Source of the DNA: Owenia fusiformis
Taxonomy: Eukaryota > Annelida > Polychaeta > Sabellida > Oweniidae
DNA: 64,000 nt
Direction of reading: 5' to 3'
NCBI GenBank assembly: GCA_903813345.2
Contig: CAIIXF020000001.1
Location: forward strand, 21,595,915-21,659,914
The notes beneath the pieces are model-generated. The model ran no database searches, was not told the DNA's origin, and was given only the letters and a program-made list of their open reading frames with translations. Within the stretch, counting starts at the first letter, position 1. Each line of letters begins with the position of its first letter. Below, one piece after another: positions 9,242-22,800 of the stretch. The position numbers were made by a program, and so were the translations under genes.

Positions 9242-10566
9242 CTCGCTATAGTGTATTTTATTATTGTATGATGTATGAGTGTCCTACACACGTACATATA
9301 TTTCCCTGTCCTAGTCTACACCTGAGCTGAACATATAGTCTGGTTTGTATTGGCATCTACATCTACAAGAGCTAAACTTGACCTAGATGATCCTTTGATC
9401 TAGCTTATATCCGAGTGTGTAGTCAGAAATCATGACACATTTTTATACCTAGAAGAATCTAACATTCATTTCACATTCTAAATTCCATGAAAGTTACCTT
9501 GAGATCATTTACACCTTGTCAGCTTCTAAAGTGTAAGATGATCTATAATTTTCAGAGGATGGCATGGTTTACTGAATTGGGATTCAGGATAGCATATACC
9601 TGAGCCTGATGTGGATGACCTATAAGTTGCATAAGCTAACCATTTACAAGAATCAAGACAATGAAATTAGCCATATGATTACAACTAAATCAGAACCTGT
9701 ATGCTAATGGCTTATAAGAACTTCAGTCTATTTTGAATAAAGAAGCTACTGTACCATTCTCTGAGCAGATTCATTTAATAGTACCTTCCTTCTTCCTCTC
9801 TGCATACATTTGATTCTGTTTTACTTAAAATCTTAAGATTTGACAAAATTAAGTGATGAAATGTTTGACAATCATTGATTTCCTGCTGGAATCAAGTGCC
9901 TGCAGAGCTACTCAGTTGACATGCAGATGTAAGCACAATGGCTCATACAAAACTCCATTAACATGATTAATGATGTTCCTAAAGACAGTCTCAAGTAATC
10001 CCAAGGGTTTAATATGATTTCACAAATTGTTCCACTAGTCATTCAGATCAGGGATGTTGACACGGAAGTAGTTTGTATAATCATAATCTAAACAAGTAGC
10101 AGAGGAATGGTATTGCAGAAACTCCAGTGGGGGTTAACACCGAAGAACATGAGACAGTCTCATCCAATAATCCATATGGTCCATGTTGTTAGGTCTGGTC
10201 CAAATGGGTTGAATTAATGGCTAGCCAACTGGACATTACCAAGATACAGCCTCACTTGCTAGTACAGGAAAACATAAATCACTTGTCACCATCTAGTTAA
10301 AATAACGGGCCATTCCTATAACAGCGTGATGGAGCTCCGTCATAATTTATTTCATCATTTGCACTTGAAGTTGATGTAACTATATTTGGTTAAAAGATAA
10401 ATGGTGATGATTGGGTTGAAATATACTTTGAAGTTTGCGATAACATGGTTTTATGTTGTTTGAGTAGGAAAAGTTGGTACTTGACTATGGTTCATTATGG
10501 CATTCTAACTACTTTCTCTCAAATCCTGATTTAAAGCATGAAGAGATTCCATGGAGAATATATTTG
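9242..10566. other. Intergenic to the ORP 3' UTR, no gene seen
   Basis: No coding frame, array or inverted repeat stands out. The right part (10567-10711) is the probable 3' UTR of the ORP gene. Confidence 0.4.
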
Positions 10567-10572
10567 TTTATT
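10567..10572 (-). terminator. Candidate poly-A signal of the ORP gene
   Basis: TTTATT on the plus strand, AATAAA on the minus, about 140 bases after the stop codon at 10712-10714. Confidence 0.45.
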
Positions 10573-10711
10573 CCATTTAATTCCCCATTCTGTATTTCAC
10601 ATTGACACCATATTTCACTTCATGAGCCAATCAAACCAGCTGATTGCATAATACAGAGATATTCTGGGATTGAGAGACCTCCTTTGACTAATTGGGTATT
10701 TTAAAATGCTC

Positions 10712-10814
10712 CTAGAATATATCAGGTAAATTGTCATCATTTCTGTCCCAGTATTTATCTGTGAAAAACCAGTCCTCCTTTCCAGTTTGTGGGTGAATTC
10801 TATTTTCAAACCAC
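10712..10814 (-). CDS. OSBPL1A: ORP last exon, stop at 10712-10714
   Basis: Acceptor GTCTTTTCAG; codes for [33 protein letters not shown], stop TAG. The RWF, W-x-Y-x-G/D-YW and terminal LPDI features are those of ORP1/ORP2. Confidence 0.95.
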
Positions 10815-13800
10815 CTGAAAAGACAATTAAAAATAAGATATATTTATGTGACAAACACTACATACCAAGGCATTCATTATCACTTCTGCTTATCACACAG
10901 TGTATCAACATGAATTTTCAACAGTCCTATGCATGGGAATAATGTAAGCTTTTGACTTTAACAATTTGTTTTAAACAATAATGTTGCCCCAATATACTCA
11001 ACTAACATGTGTACTAAACATAAGTATGTAAGTGCTTAATTAGTTGTAACTTTATTCATTTGACTCTCCGATTTAAACCTGAAATGGCATTTAGGTACAG
11101 GATGAGAGGGCTATATTGTTCAACATTACCTTGGTGTCCATTCTTCCTTTAATCGTTTCCTTTCTTTCCTTGCAGCTCTCTGTTTCTCTTCTAGGCGCAC
11201 CTTTTCCTCTGCAGCTAAGTCTACAAAATATTAATTTCTGAATATATGGTCAACTGTAGAGACTTAAAAACTTGAAGCACTATGAATTGATGTACAGTGG
11301 AAAATTTTTGTGACAAAATTTCGAGAAGAATATATTTTGATGAAATAATTAAAAACTACCAGGCCAAGTGAAAAACATACATGATAGAATAGTGTCTTAG
11401 CAACTAATATATAATATACAATTCTCTTTGAGATCTACACTGCCTGAAGAACATTCAAACATATTTTTTCCAATATGGAAAACATCTCAAGTCATCGTAA
11501 GTTTATGCTGACCTATATTGCCATCTTCTAGTAGTCTGATGTCAGGCCGCAATCTAGAGTCTGTGTGAGGTAAATGCTGGCGTATGTCACTTGTTAGCTC
11601 ATTCAACATCATTGCAAACAGCGTAAAACTGTAATACTGAAAGCAGAATGGTAAAATTAAAATTGTACATTGTGTAAATTAACCTATATTTTATTGAGAT
11701 AAAACAGAATGTTCTGATTTTGTCATATTATTTTACCTCTGATAAGAGAAAATAATTAGAAATAATGAAAAATCGATAATCGCATTACTGTTCTCCTTAT
11801 CACAGATGGATAATGTATATTTTTATTATTTAAAGTGTTTGAGAGTATTTTCTTACATAGTTAAGGACATGATCAATATCAATTTAATTTATTGGGAGTA
11901 CACTGATATTTTAACATTGACAGTACGTCAGTTTGAACTCACTTTCTCTGAGCTGGGTGGTCTAGGGTCTGCTTGCCAAAGCAATGACTGGCCAGGAATC
12001 TGGAGATCAAACGTGGAACCAATACTGGGGATATCATCGTCTATATCACTGTCATTCAAGGACAGGCGTGACTCCCCTTGTTGGCAATCCTTAAACTCAC
12101 CTGAACCATTCTGTAAATACAAAACAGAAACAAATGACAGAGTGCTCATAAACAGGTGATGCTGAAATTTTGAACTGAAATTGTAAAACTTGTCCCTATT
12201 AGTAGTATATTTTCCTTTTCCTAATAAGGATTTGTCTTCCAATTTAAAATGCCTTGCCTAATTTTGGATACTGACTAAGCCCCTAGACTGTCAAGATCAA
12301 CTCTACCATCTCAAGAGACTACATTTTATATATAAAATCTGAATTCACATCTTTGTTAGATGAAAGCTATACATATATGATCATTGAGATCTTTGTATTA
12401 GCATCAAAGCTGAAACAATATCTGTAAAGAAGTGGAGGTTACTATGGGAACAACAAATCAAACAAATGGCTTAAAATGGCACAAACTGTACAAGTAAATC
12501 AATTTTTTAATCGTAAGGCAAGAGATTGAGCAATAACAAGAGCAAAACACTACTTACATTACTATTTGACGGATTTGACCTTGGTCTGGAAAGTTTAAGT
12601 TTGGGGACTGGTATGTGTTTTGTAGGAGCATTCTGTAATGCATTTTCATACTCTTTCACTTCACAGCTGATAAGACTTTCTACCCATTTACCATAGAGGG
12701 CCTTTAGTTTGTTCTTGCTGAAAGTGAAATACATTGTACATGCATTTACAAATGTAAATATTGAAATCTGAAATGGAAATACATACAGTATATTGCAATT
12801 TGTGTTAATATCAAGTAGCTTACTTCAAATTATCTTCAAATATATGATAATCAAATTTCAAGGTTTTTACAATATTCATTTTTTATATTTTATAAGTAAC
12901 GTTTGCTTACTCTTTATCATAAATAAATCCCTCTATTTTGTGTAAGTCCTTTCCGAACCAGCCTCCCTGCTTAAAATTGAGTACTGACTTCATCCCATTG
13001 CTGTGGTTCTGGATCTCCATAACACCATGCTGAAATATACATACATCTTATACACCTGTCATAAGGGGGTTGGTTAAATATTGATATATTTTCATTAAAA
13101 TCAATTATACATTAGAGGGTAGTGTTAGAAAAAACATTGAAAATTTAGTGAGTTTTGTTCAATAATTTCTTTATTTTGATCAGCATATGTATGCATATGT
13201 TTTTTTAAATGTTGCACATTTTTACAAACCATATAAGGTTGTATTAAAAGATATGCAGTGAAACCTGTATAACACCTCTAGAAGTGGAACACCTCTGTTA
13301 GTGGAACACTTTTCAGAATCCCAAGACCAACTGACTTAATGTTAAATGAACCTCTATTAAAATGGAACACCTCCTAAGTGGAACACTTTTAAGAGTCCCA
13401 AGACCAACTGATTTCATGTTAAATGAACCTCCACAGGTAGAACACCTCTCAAGTGGAACACTTTCTAGAGGTACCCAAGATGTTCCATTTAGACAGGTTT
13501 TACTGTAGATCTATTAGGAAATATTTAGAGGTTATGTCACTATCGTGGCATATATGCCCGAGGTCTCAGTGATATATGGCCCGACCTTGGGAGGGACATT
13601 GATCTCTGAGAACCGAGGGCATATGTGCCACGATAGTGACATAAACGATTTATAACATACCTATAATGATGTAGACTGGTCAGAGAGTACCGTTTTCTTA
13701 TAGAATTGACAAACAAATGGTTTGAAAATGATTGAAATGAGGTTAGAAAAATTGCTCGCACAGTTTTATCTTCGATTGATTGGTTATGACGTCAGCACCT

Positions 13801-16800
13801 TGACCAATCAGAAAGTTAGCGGGCGCGGGCTTTTCAAAACTTATATTGGCCCGCTGTCTTGTGTACACTTTGCACTATACATCATCATAGGTATGTTACA
13901 AATTTGGTTACTAGTCTTGCTTCAAGCCCTTCTTACCCATTCCCCTACATACCTCACCTCAACAAGAGGCAAAGTAGTTGGTGGTGGGAGGTAGGAGAGA
14001 CTTGATGCAACACTATATTATTGGCTACATACATGTTCAATCCATAGTTTTCCTACGATGATATTGTGTATACTGCAATTGATGTTAGACCAGGTGTATG
14101 TTTCATTGTATCTGAAATAATGAAAAAACAACATTTAATATAATTTGAAAAGTACTTAAAAGGAAGTAAAATGAACAAAAAAGGTAAAATATTGGAATCA
14201 ATCTTTCCAGAAAGAACCTCTTAAGATTTTTCAAATTAAGATGAGGTAAAAAAGATAATAGATTTGAATCTAATAAAACTTATTGAATACTGTAAAATCT
14301 GCGATTGAATATAGTTCCATTGTTTTTCCTGAGTAACTGCTAATGTAAATACTTGTTCAAAACAAATGTTTTTAAAAAATCAAAATAGCCGACCACAGGT
14401 TCAAATTCAGTAAAAAGGTTAAGACTGCTATGAGTTTAAACTCCAGTTTATCATAAGGTCTTACTGCCGGTCTTTGCGCATTATATGTTATAATATAACT
14501 CCTTATCTGTCACATTAGCCATGTGGACTCATCGCTAATTTTGGACAATAAATTTTTAATTAATCAATTTATTTTTGTATTTGATGTGATGGGGGATATC
14601 ATGCTGTAAAACTATTTTTGCCCACTGTGTATCCATGCCATGCCCGCCATCTGCCCCAAAGTATTCACACGGTGTTCACACGGTGGCGAACAGTGAACCC
14701 ATGCAGCCTAAGTGTGACAGCTCCATTATATATTAAACAGTATTTCAGTACTTACTTTAATAACTGCAATGTGATGACTCCTTTGGGGACACACTCAACA
14801 GTTTTTCCCCAGAACTTCAGTTTTGGATGAATTGAGCCGCTGAACTTGTAGAAGGGAGATTCAACATGGAAAGCACTAATTGGTGGGTGGTGACTAACTT
14901 GTTCACATACTATCTTGAACCCGAGGTCCTCCCTATAATAACACAGATGAGAGTTATATACTGAGAGGTATTGGATATGGATCTTATATAGAGATATATA
15001 TATAGAGACCAAGGGTAGAAAGAAATAAGATAAATGATATATTCTACATGTACACTAATCTATTTATGAGATTTATGTAATGGGAGATATAGGGTTTATC
15101 CCACAGAAAAGATATATATTTATTTTACATATATGTATGTCTTGACTGATAAACCCATCCACAACTAACCATTATATAACTGATTTATCCCATGCTTTTG
15201 AAAATGATGATTTGCCATGCCTGATACATGTTTTAGAATTTTACATTCTATATTTATCTCCATGAAACATGTGGTAACTTAATATGGAATAAACTGGTTT
15301 TATATGTATCTGTACCTGGTTAATTCATAAGTCTCCCCTAGCAGAGGGTTGAATGGTTTGCCCACCCTGTCCCAATTACTGGCTGAGGCAGATGCAGCAA
15401 ATGCAGACACATACTGGAAATAAAAGAACAATGAAAGTTTTATTTTGAATATTTCATTACATTTTGTTTCTCAATGTATGTAAAGAGGGTGCCTAAGTTG
15501 TAAGCCAAAGAAATCATCGTATATGGCATTTTGGTATCTAAAAGTGTGACATAATTATGACTTATTCACAAAAATTTGCACATCCAAAAATCTGTTTCAT
15601 AAACAAGAGCATCCTCCTAAGCAGGTGTCCAGAATCTGTACCTCCTATTTCCCCCCTGCAATAACCAATTTTGAAGCACCTGATTAAACTGAATCACGTG
15701 ATCTAATTATGCGCCAATGATGTATACATGATTGCTGGCACAGTGTTGAGAAAGCAAATCAAATTGCGAGTTCTTAATCAGGGAAATACTAACTGCTTAT
15801 CGCAGGGGGTAAAAAGAAAAAAGTATTCTGGATTTTGAAGCTCTGTGAACGGAGGATGAAACAAGAGTGTAATCTTGCTTCAAGACCCTGGACTTAACAA
15901 CTGTTGTTGAAACAGATAGGGGGGGGGAGAGTCAAGACTTACAAGGGTCGACCATTTCAAACGGAATAAATGATTACATTTAGCATCTCGTGAGAAACTG
16001 TTGAGAACCTTCCTCCAAAATTTTGAACCAAAGAACTCAAAACAAGAAACCACAAAATCAGCAATATTTAGACCAAATATTCATCATATATTTCCAATAG
16101 TTGCATGACTACAGATGCTAAGGCTTAAACAACACCATTTACTTTAATTGCGTCTTATTCTATTAGCCAACAAATCAGCTCAGCTTATTCTGGCTCATTT
16201 CATTTAGCAAACAAATACCATTTGACCGATTTGGCCAATGGTTATCACAGGACTTCCTGTGTTTGCGGAAGCTGAGAAATTGCCAGATTGCCTTTTCCTT
16301 TCAAAGTCCAATCAACTTGATAACAAATAGATAAAACATTTGTATTAATGTAGCACCAAGGCCAACCGCAGATAGCAATTTATAAAAGATTCATTTAGAT
16401 GTAAACAGGCAAAGAAACAAACAAATGCATTAACAAACAAACAGACAAACAAACAAGAAGTATTTAATAAAGTCAGTGCATATTGCCAAGGCGAGAAAAC
16501 ACTGCCACATATTACAGAATATTAGCTATAGAAACCTCTGATATAGTTCATGTTGAGGTATTTGTTAATCTTGATCGATAAATGACAAATGGATTTTGTG
16601 GGCCAGGAAATCAATCTTTCTCAATATATTTTGGTATCCATTGTAACCGTTTCCCTTAGGCAAAAACATCAAGAATTCAAGAATGTTTGATTAGTGTAAT
16701 ACTGATAAAAAATCTTGAATTAACAATGCACTCGTCCTCATCAAAATCCCTACTTCAGCAAACAGAAAAATATCATAAAAAAGAAATTGGTCAATATTGC

Positions 16801-19800
16801 TTCTAGCTACCCTTAACAAGAGCTAAAACTCGCGTCAGAACTCATCAAATTTGAAAAATTTGTTGATGTAGCCAAATCAGAATACCTATTAAAGTCAGAA
16901 AATCACAATAAAATGATTTCTGCTGATAAGAAACTTTAATTCATTTCACAATTTGATTTGGGTACAATTTTTAGGACACCCGGCTGGTTACTTGTACTAT
17001 ACGATGTAAAAGCCTAAATTTTCAAAGTGCCCAAATTTTCACTATTTTCGCTGGAAAGGCTAGACGATGAAATTGAAGGCACAGTGAAAATTTGATTGAA
17101 CATTGAATTCAATTGGATATTTCTTCAAACAGTGGAAATTAATGCCCATGAAACATTTCAGATTGACAAAATAGTGAATTTTTTTGACAGCGAAAATTTG
17201 GGCTTTTACAGTAATGCAATAGATATGTTATACTCAGAAATGAACGTGTCAGCTTCTCTATTTCAAAGAAGAGTTCCATTTACTTGATCTATAGGCTAGT
17301 TATAATAATAGGTCTAATATTTCTCCACATCAATAGTAGGATAATCAAGTTAATAAGGTAAAAGAGATCGATAAAAGAATTCCGGTCAATTTCAAAGTAC
17401 AAAATGATGTTGGCAAAATGAGTTCAATGGTGTAACCAGAGACAATCCAATAATAGACCATGTCTCTGGTTTAATTTGATGTCATCGTAAAAATTGCCTT
17501 ATACTTCACTATTTTTGCAATTTTTTCGGGAACTTAAATAAAATATGGTTTTCTGATATTTGTATGTACATGTACTTCATGCCTTATGGAGCTGTCATAC
17601 CTAGGCCATGTGGTTGCACCATTCACCACCATGTGAATACTTTAGGACAGTCAGCAGGGCACAGCATGGATACATGGTGGGCAAAACAAATAGATTTACA
17701 GCATGATATCCCCCCATACCAAATACAAAGATTAATCAATTAATTAAAGAATCAATGCTCAAAATTTGCCACACGGTGGCGAATGGTGAGCACACACAGC
17801 CAATTTGACACCTACTTTATGTATTTTCAATGGATTTTCAATGAATTCTAAACGGCACATGAAGATTCAACTTCTCTTTTTGCTTCTTGATAAATATCAG
17901 AATTTATCTAATAATATTGCAATATTAAGATTCATAATTTCAAACATGTAACAGAAAGTTTACCTCTATTGTTTCACTATTTCATTCAACAATCTAAATC
18001 CATATGCATAACTAATGCATTACTGACCTCCAGTCTTTGCACAGGGTCATCAGTGTGACTGGCGTACTGCAGCAGTGTAGCGTATTCTAGGTACTCTGTG
18101 ATGCGCTGTAAGAAACTGAGCGGCTCATTGAAGATTACAGGCATGGTGATCTTGGAAAGTTCCTGAAAATCACAATAACAAATATTTTAATGGACATACA
18201 CAGAATAATAACACATATTCTAATGGATGTATGCAATACGCATATTTTAATGGACATACACTGTGTACAGTAACACATATTTTAGTGGATATACACTGTA
18301 TACAGTAACACATATTTTAGTGGACACATACACAGTATCACATATCTTAGTAATTCAAATGTACACCTCACTGTTTCTTGATTTCTTGAACATTGTACAC
18401 GTTCAATATTCAGGAATAATAATTTGATTATACAATGTATTTGATATCATTTATCAACCTTCTCGAGTCAACGTCTGAAAGGTTAGTATCAGTTCTTTGG
18501 GGCCATTGAACTCTCTCTTATAGATTGGTAATATACAGTACAGTGAACCATGTATATGACTGAACGAACATTTCTCTCATCAGAACACCTCTCAATGTGA
18601 ACACTTTTTTCTCAGTCCCAAATATGTTATATCCCATTGACTTACATGTTAAAAAACCTTGAATTGTGAACACCTGCTAATCTGAACACTTTTGGCTGGT
18701 CCCAGAGGTGTTCAAATCAGACTGGTTTTACTGTACCAGTAATAATTAATTGATTTTTGGACTGATCAATATTTCAATTGCTTCATTGCATGACAATAGA
18801 GATGAAATCAAATCAATGCAATATGCAACAATTATGACGAGGCAGTATATAATATTTCATCAATTGGAGAGGACATGCTGGTAGCTTATAAATAAATGTG
18901 TTCTGGAAGACTTCATAACAAGCTCTGCAAATCATTCCACTAAATGAAAATGTCATGAAAAATGAAAGATACAAAATTTTGTCATTTGGAAATTACTTTT
19001 ATCTTCACTTTTGACAGCTATACGCATCATGTTAATGAAAATAACATTTGAACAAGACACAGAGTGATAAATATTGCACTCAAAAATAATAATCAAAATG
19101 CCCATCTTGTAAATAACCTAACATTCTCAAAACCTACTCACGAGTTGGCACTAGTCTGTTTTTAAGTTAAATGGAGGAACATTTATTTTTTGCTATATGA
19201 TGTAGATTTGTGACACGCTAACAGAATAATTTATATCAAAAAAGGATGGAATATTTCTCTCTTGAGCATGCAACCCAAAAAGATTTTGTGGTTAACATTT
19301 CCCAGGCATTTGTTTATGAGCTGTTTCATATTCCTAATAATCTTATTGATCCAAGATATAACTGAATTTGGTTGGAGTTTAAAATAGGTTTATCATCATT
19401 ATTTCCTCTATCAAGTAGTGTATACCAACTGATCCCAAAATCCAAAAATGCCTGATAAGGATGCACCAAGAATTCCAAATTGAATCAATACTTCTAATAA
19501 TGAACCATTCATTCACATTCTGTTAATACTAGTAATTGGGTAATTTATAACATAGGTCGTAATCTAGATAATTCACCAAAAAAATAAATTTGTTTTTCGT
19601 AACAGTGGAAACAAGTATGAGAAATGAGAATATCACTTTTAATCTAAAGTAAACTTTACCCAATGTACCAAATCAATGGAACACACTTTAGTATTGACAA
19701 TTGACGTCCATGTTATTGAATCTAACTGGAGGTCAATATTACATTTATCACTTCAAAGGCCTTCTTTAGGAAGAATATCATACTATGATAGAGTGTTATG

Positions 19801-22800
19801 TGTAAATAATGGCCTGAAGCCTCTACTGGAAATCAATGCATGTGTTAATAGTAAGACAATTACAATGTTTGATGGTGACCTTGTTCGAGTAATGAATATA
19901 AAAAATGAAAATGTGCTCAAAATACAAAGACAAATAGGCACTAGACTAAAGAAATGTGTGCAAGACTCTTAAAATAAGTAAAAAGCTAAGACTAATAAAC
20001 AAATATGCAGCATGTATAGAGAATCAATGTGGCAACCAGTCCATAATTCAATTTTGACCAGTTGGCTGTGAGTTATAATTATATACATTGAAGAAGAATC
20101 CAATGAAGGCCAAGGTTATGCTCTACATCTACCTTGAAACTAGTTAAATGAAAATTATTTGGTATATCAGGACAAAGTACTCTCGATGGAATAATAACAA
20201 TAAAAAATAATGAAGTTTTAGTCAAACCCTAAATCATTAATTCCATACCTTTCACTGGCATCTCCCTCAACATACATTAAGTGAGATTTTCCATTGTTTC
20301 ATTTTATGCACTTTAATAAAAAAGATTTCATTACAGTTACTACAGGCACTAATGAAGGTATTGCATTCAATTCATACCACAGTACACCAAATTATAGATA
20401 CACCACTGAATAAAATATTATTAGGGCCAATACTTTTCGACCAGTAGAACCAAATTCAGGCGAATTTCAATATGGCTAATTAACAGATATTTCAAACTCT
20501 GCGCAAAATATGAATACCACAGAAGCATGGGTGTCCAATCTAATTCTTCGAGAATAAGCAGAATAAAGATGAAGATATAGTGGTTGAGATTTATACAGGT
20601 AAATTGCAGAAGACATGCAAGACCATGATCCCAGTTACCACTATCATCAATAATTCCTTATACAAGAAAAAGTTCATTAACAGAAAGAATCAATAAAAAG
20701 ATAATAGTAAATATTTGCGAGGAAGTTATACAAGTCCATATATATGAGGTATATGTAAAGCCCAGACATAGATTCGCATCTATGTATTGAATTCTGTAAT
20801 AGATTTGAACCAAGTTGAAAAATTCAAAATGGCAGATTTATCAAAGAATTCATACCCAAAACGTAAGTAGATATTGGCATAGTCTGCTCTTACATCTTGT
20901 CTGTCAAAATTTCATGTTGAACAGGTTAGCGGCGCCTCCCCACACATCCAAATGCCCATCAGCATAAGACAACGACAATATAGCAACTTTTCAGTGTGAT
21001 AAAAATATTATATACCAGAGTGTATTGAAAATTCCCTATCAATCTTATTCTACTCATAAGGTTGTGACGTCATTTAATCCACAGGTATAATCTGCTCTGA
21101 TTGAATGAATATAGGATTTTTATAAGTTGATTGTTCTCTGTCAGGGTATTCCTCTGGAGGATTTATATTTAATTAAATGATATGATTATATGACATGTGC
21201 AAGAAATGCGAGAATGGAAAATTATATCAGCTTTGCATCCTGTAACTTCTTCATGGCCTTACTCCTTTGAAAAAGTGAGAAACAATGTTAAAATGGGGAC
21301 CCACTAAAAACCCTACGACCTGCACCTTCGACATTCAACCTTCGACTTATTGGGTGTCCAGAAAATCTTGACATTTCTAGCCTCCTCCATTGAAGAGTAC
21401 AAAAATGCAAAATTGCAATAGGGGGGAACAATCTACGCAAAGTTCCATTTTTTGGTTCGAGCATTAAGCTTAATGAAGTCAATAAATGTAAGTTCAAAGA
21501 CAAATCTGATTGTATACTGTTTCAAACCATTACTCCGAGAATGTAGTGAAAATAATCAGAGATGAAGACATGTAATCAATCAACATTAACCAAACTCAGG
21601 AAATCATCAGAAAATTTGCGAGAAACACTTTTGGTAATAAGTAAAAAAAAAAGTAGTCCTTTGATCAATACATGTTATAAAGAAATCAATTATTTCCAAT
21701 ATCTTGTAATGATAATCTCATTTTTCAAGTCCTGTTCAGCTAATGAAATTTTGAAAATAAAATGGAAGGACGTGCTTCCCTGCGAAGACAATGCCTTGTG
21801 AATTAACTGAGAAACTCAATAGAAAGAGGAGTTCAGCGAAATGGTACAATTAATCAATCCTATTCTATTCCCAGTGCCAATCAGCTGATTTCAATCATCT
21901 TTTTTCTAGGATAATTTTTCAGTGTTTCCTACAATTACCAAAGGTTCAGATCTTTGCTCTGTTAACATGGTTTATCAGCGGTGAAGTATGTCTTAAGAAT
22001 CAGTCATGGAAGAAAATATTTGCAAAAATTTCTTGTGTGTTGAAAGATTCTTCCATACACAACATGAAAATATATTATATAGATGTAGAGCTGAAAATTG
22101 TGTTATTTTATTCAAATTCTATATCATAATGCATCCTTTTTAAATAGTGATAGTAAACCATTCTAGCAGGTACCCACCAGGGTCAACAATATTTATGAAG
22201 TCTAGCACATGTACAGTGGAACCTGTAAAGTGGAACACCTCTAGAAGTGGAACATCTCTGTCAGAGGAACGTTTTTCAAAGACTCAAGTCCCAAGACCAA
22301 CTGACATAATGTTAAGGGAACAAGTGGAACACCTCCCAAGTGGAACACTTTTAGAGGTACCAAAGGTGTTCTAATAGACAGGTTTTACTGTATTTCATTA
22401 TATATATTCAACATACAGATAGCTGCATGCAATGATTATGCAATTTGTATACAATCACTGGCTTATCTATTGAATATATGCCACCAGTAGTTCATTAGTT
22501 ATAAGGTTTGGAAGATGTGTCTTACATCACATGCAAGCATATGGCCTCATTAACCACAATTCATCAATACGTAATATTTTTGACAATTTGTGGAATAAAA
22601 CATATGTAATATATTATATGAGCCATCAATCATTGAAAGAAAGTATTGATTGATGATTCTATATTATGAACAAACTAAAAATAGCTATTTGAAAAGCTAC
22701 TTTCAAATGGAGGTAGCTGGTTGTTTGTCACTCGGCTCCCGTCAGTCATTTTGAGATGATTCACGGTCAAAGGTCAAGGCGATCAGCTGTGTTTACATAG

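Larger units (their letters stand above)
10815..12557 (-). other. Introns between ORP exons 11 and 15
   Basis: Four short introns (10815-11129, 11221-11512, 11637-11942, 12111-12557). AT-rich, no element or array recognised. Confidence 0.6.
18736..22211 (-). other. ORP intron 5, right part
   Basis: Apart from the D3 repeats at 19045-19165 and 20855-20930, no gene or array is seen. A 98-codon open frame at 19676-19972 on the plus strand has no recognisable motif and is not called. Confidence 0.45.

Noticed and set aside
19676-19972. 98-codon plus-strand frame in ORP intron 5
   Set aside because: No motif, no splice sites that fit, AT-rich composition; could not be supported.
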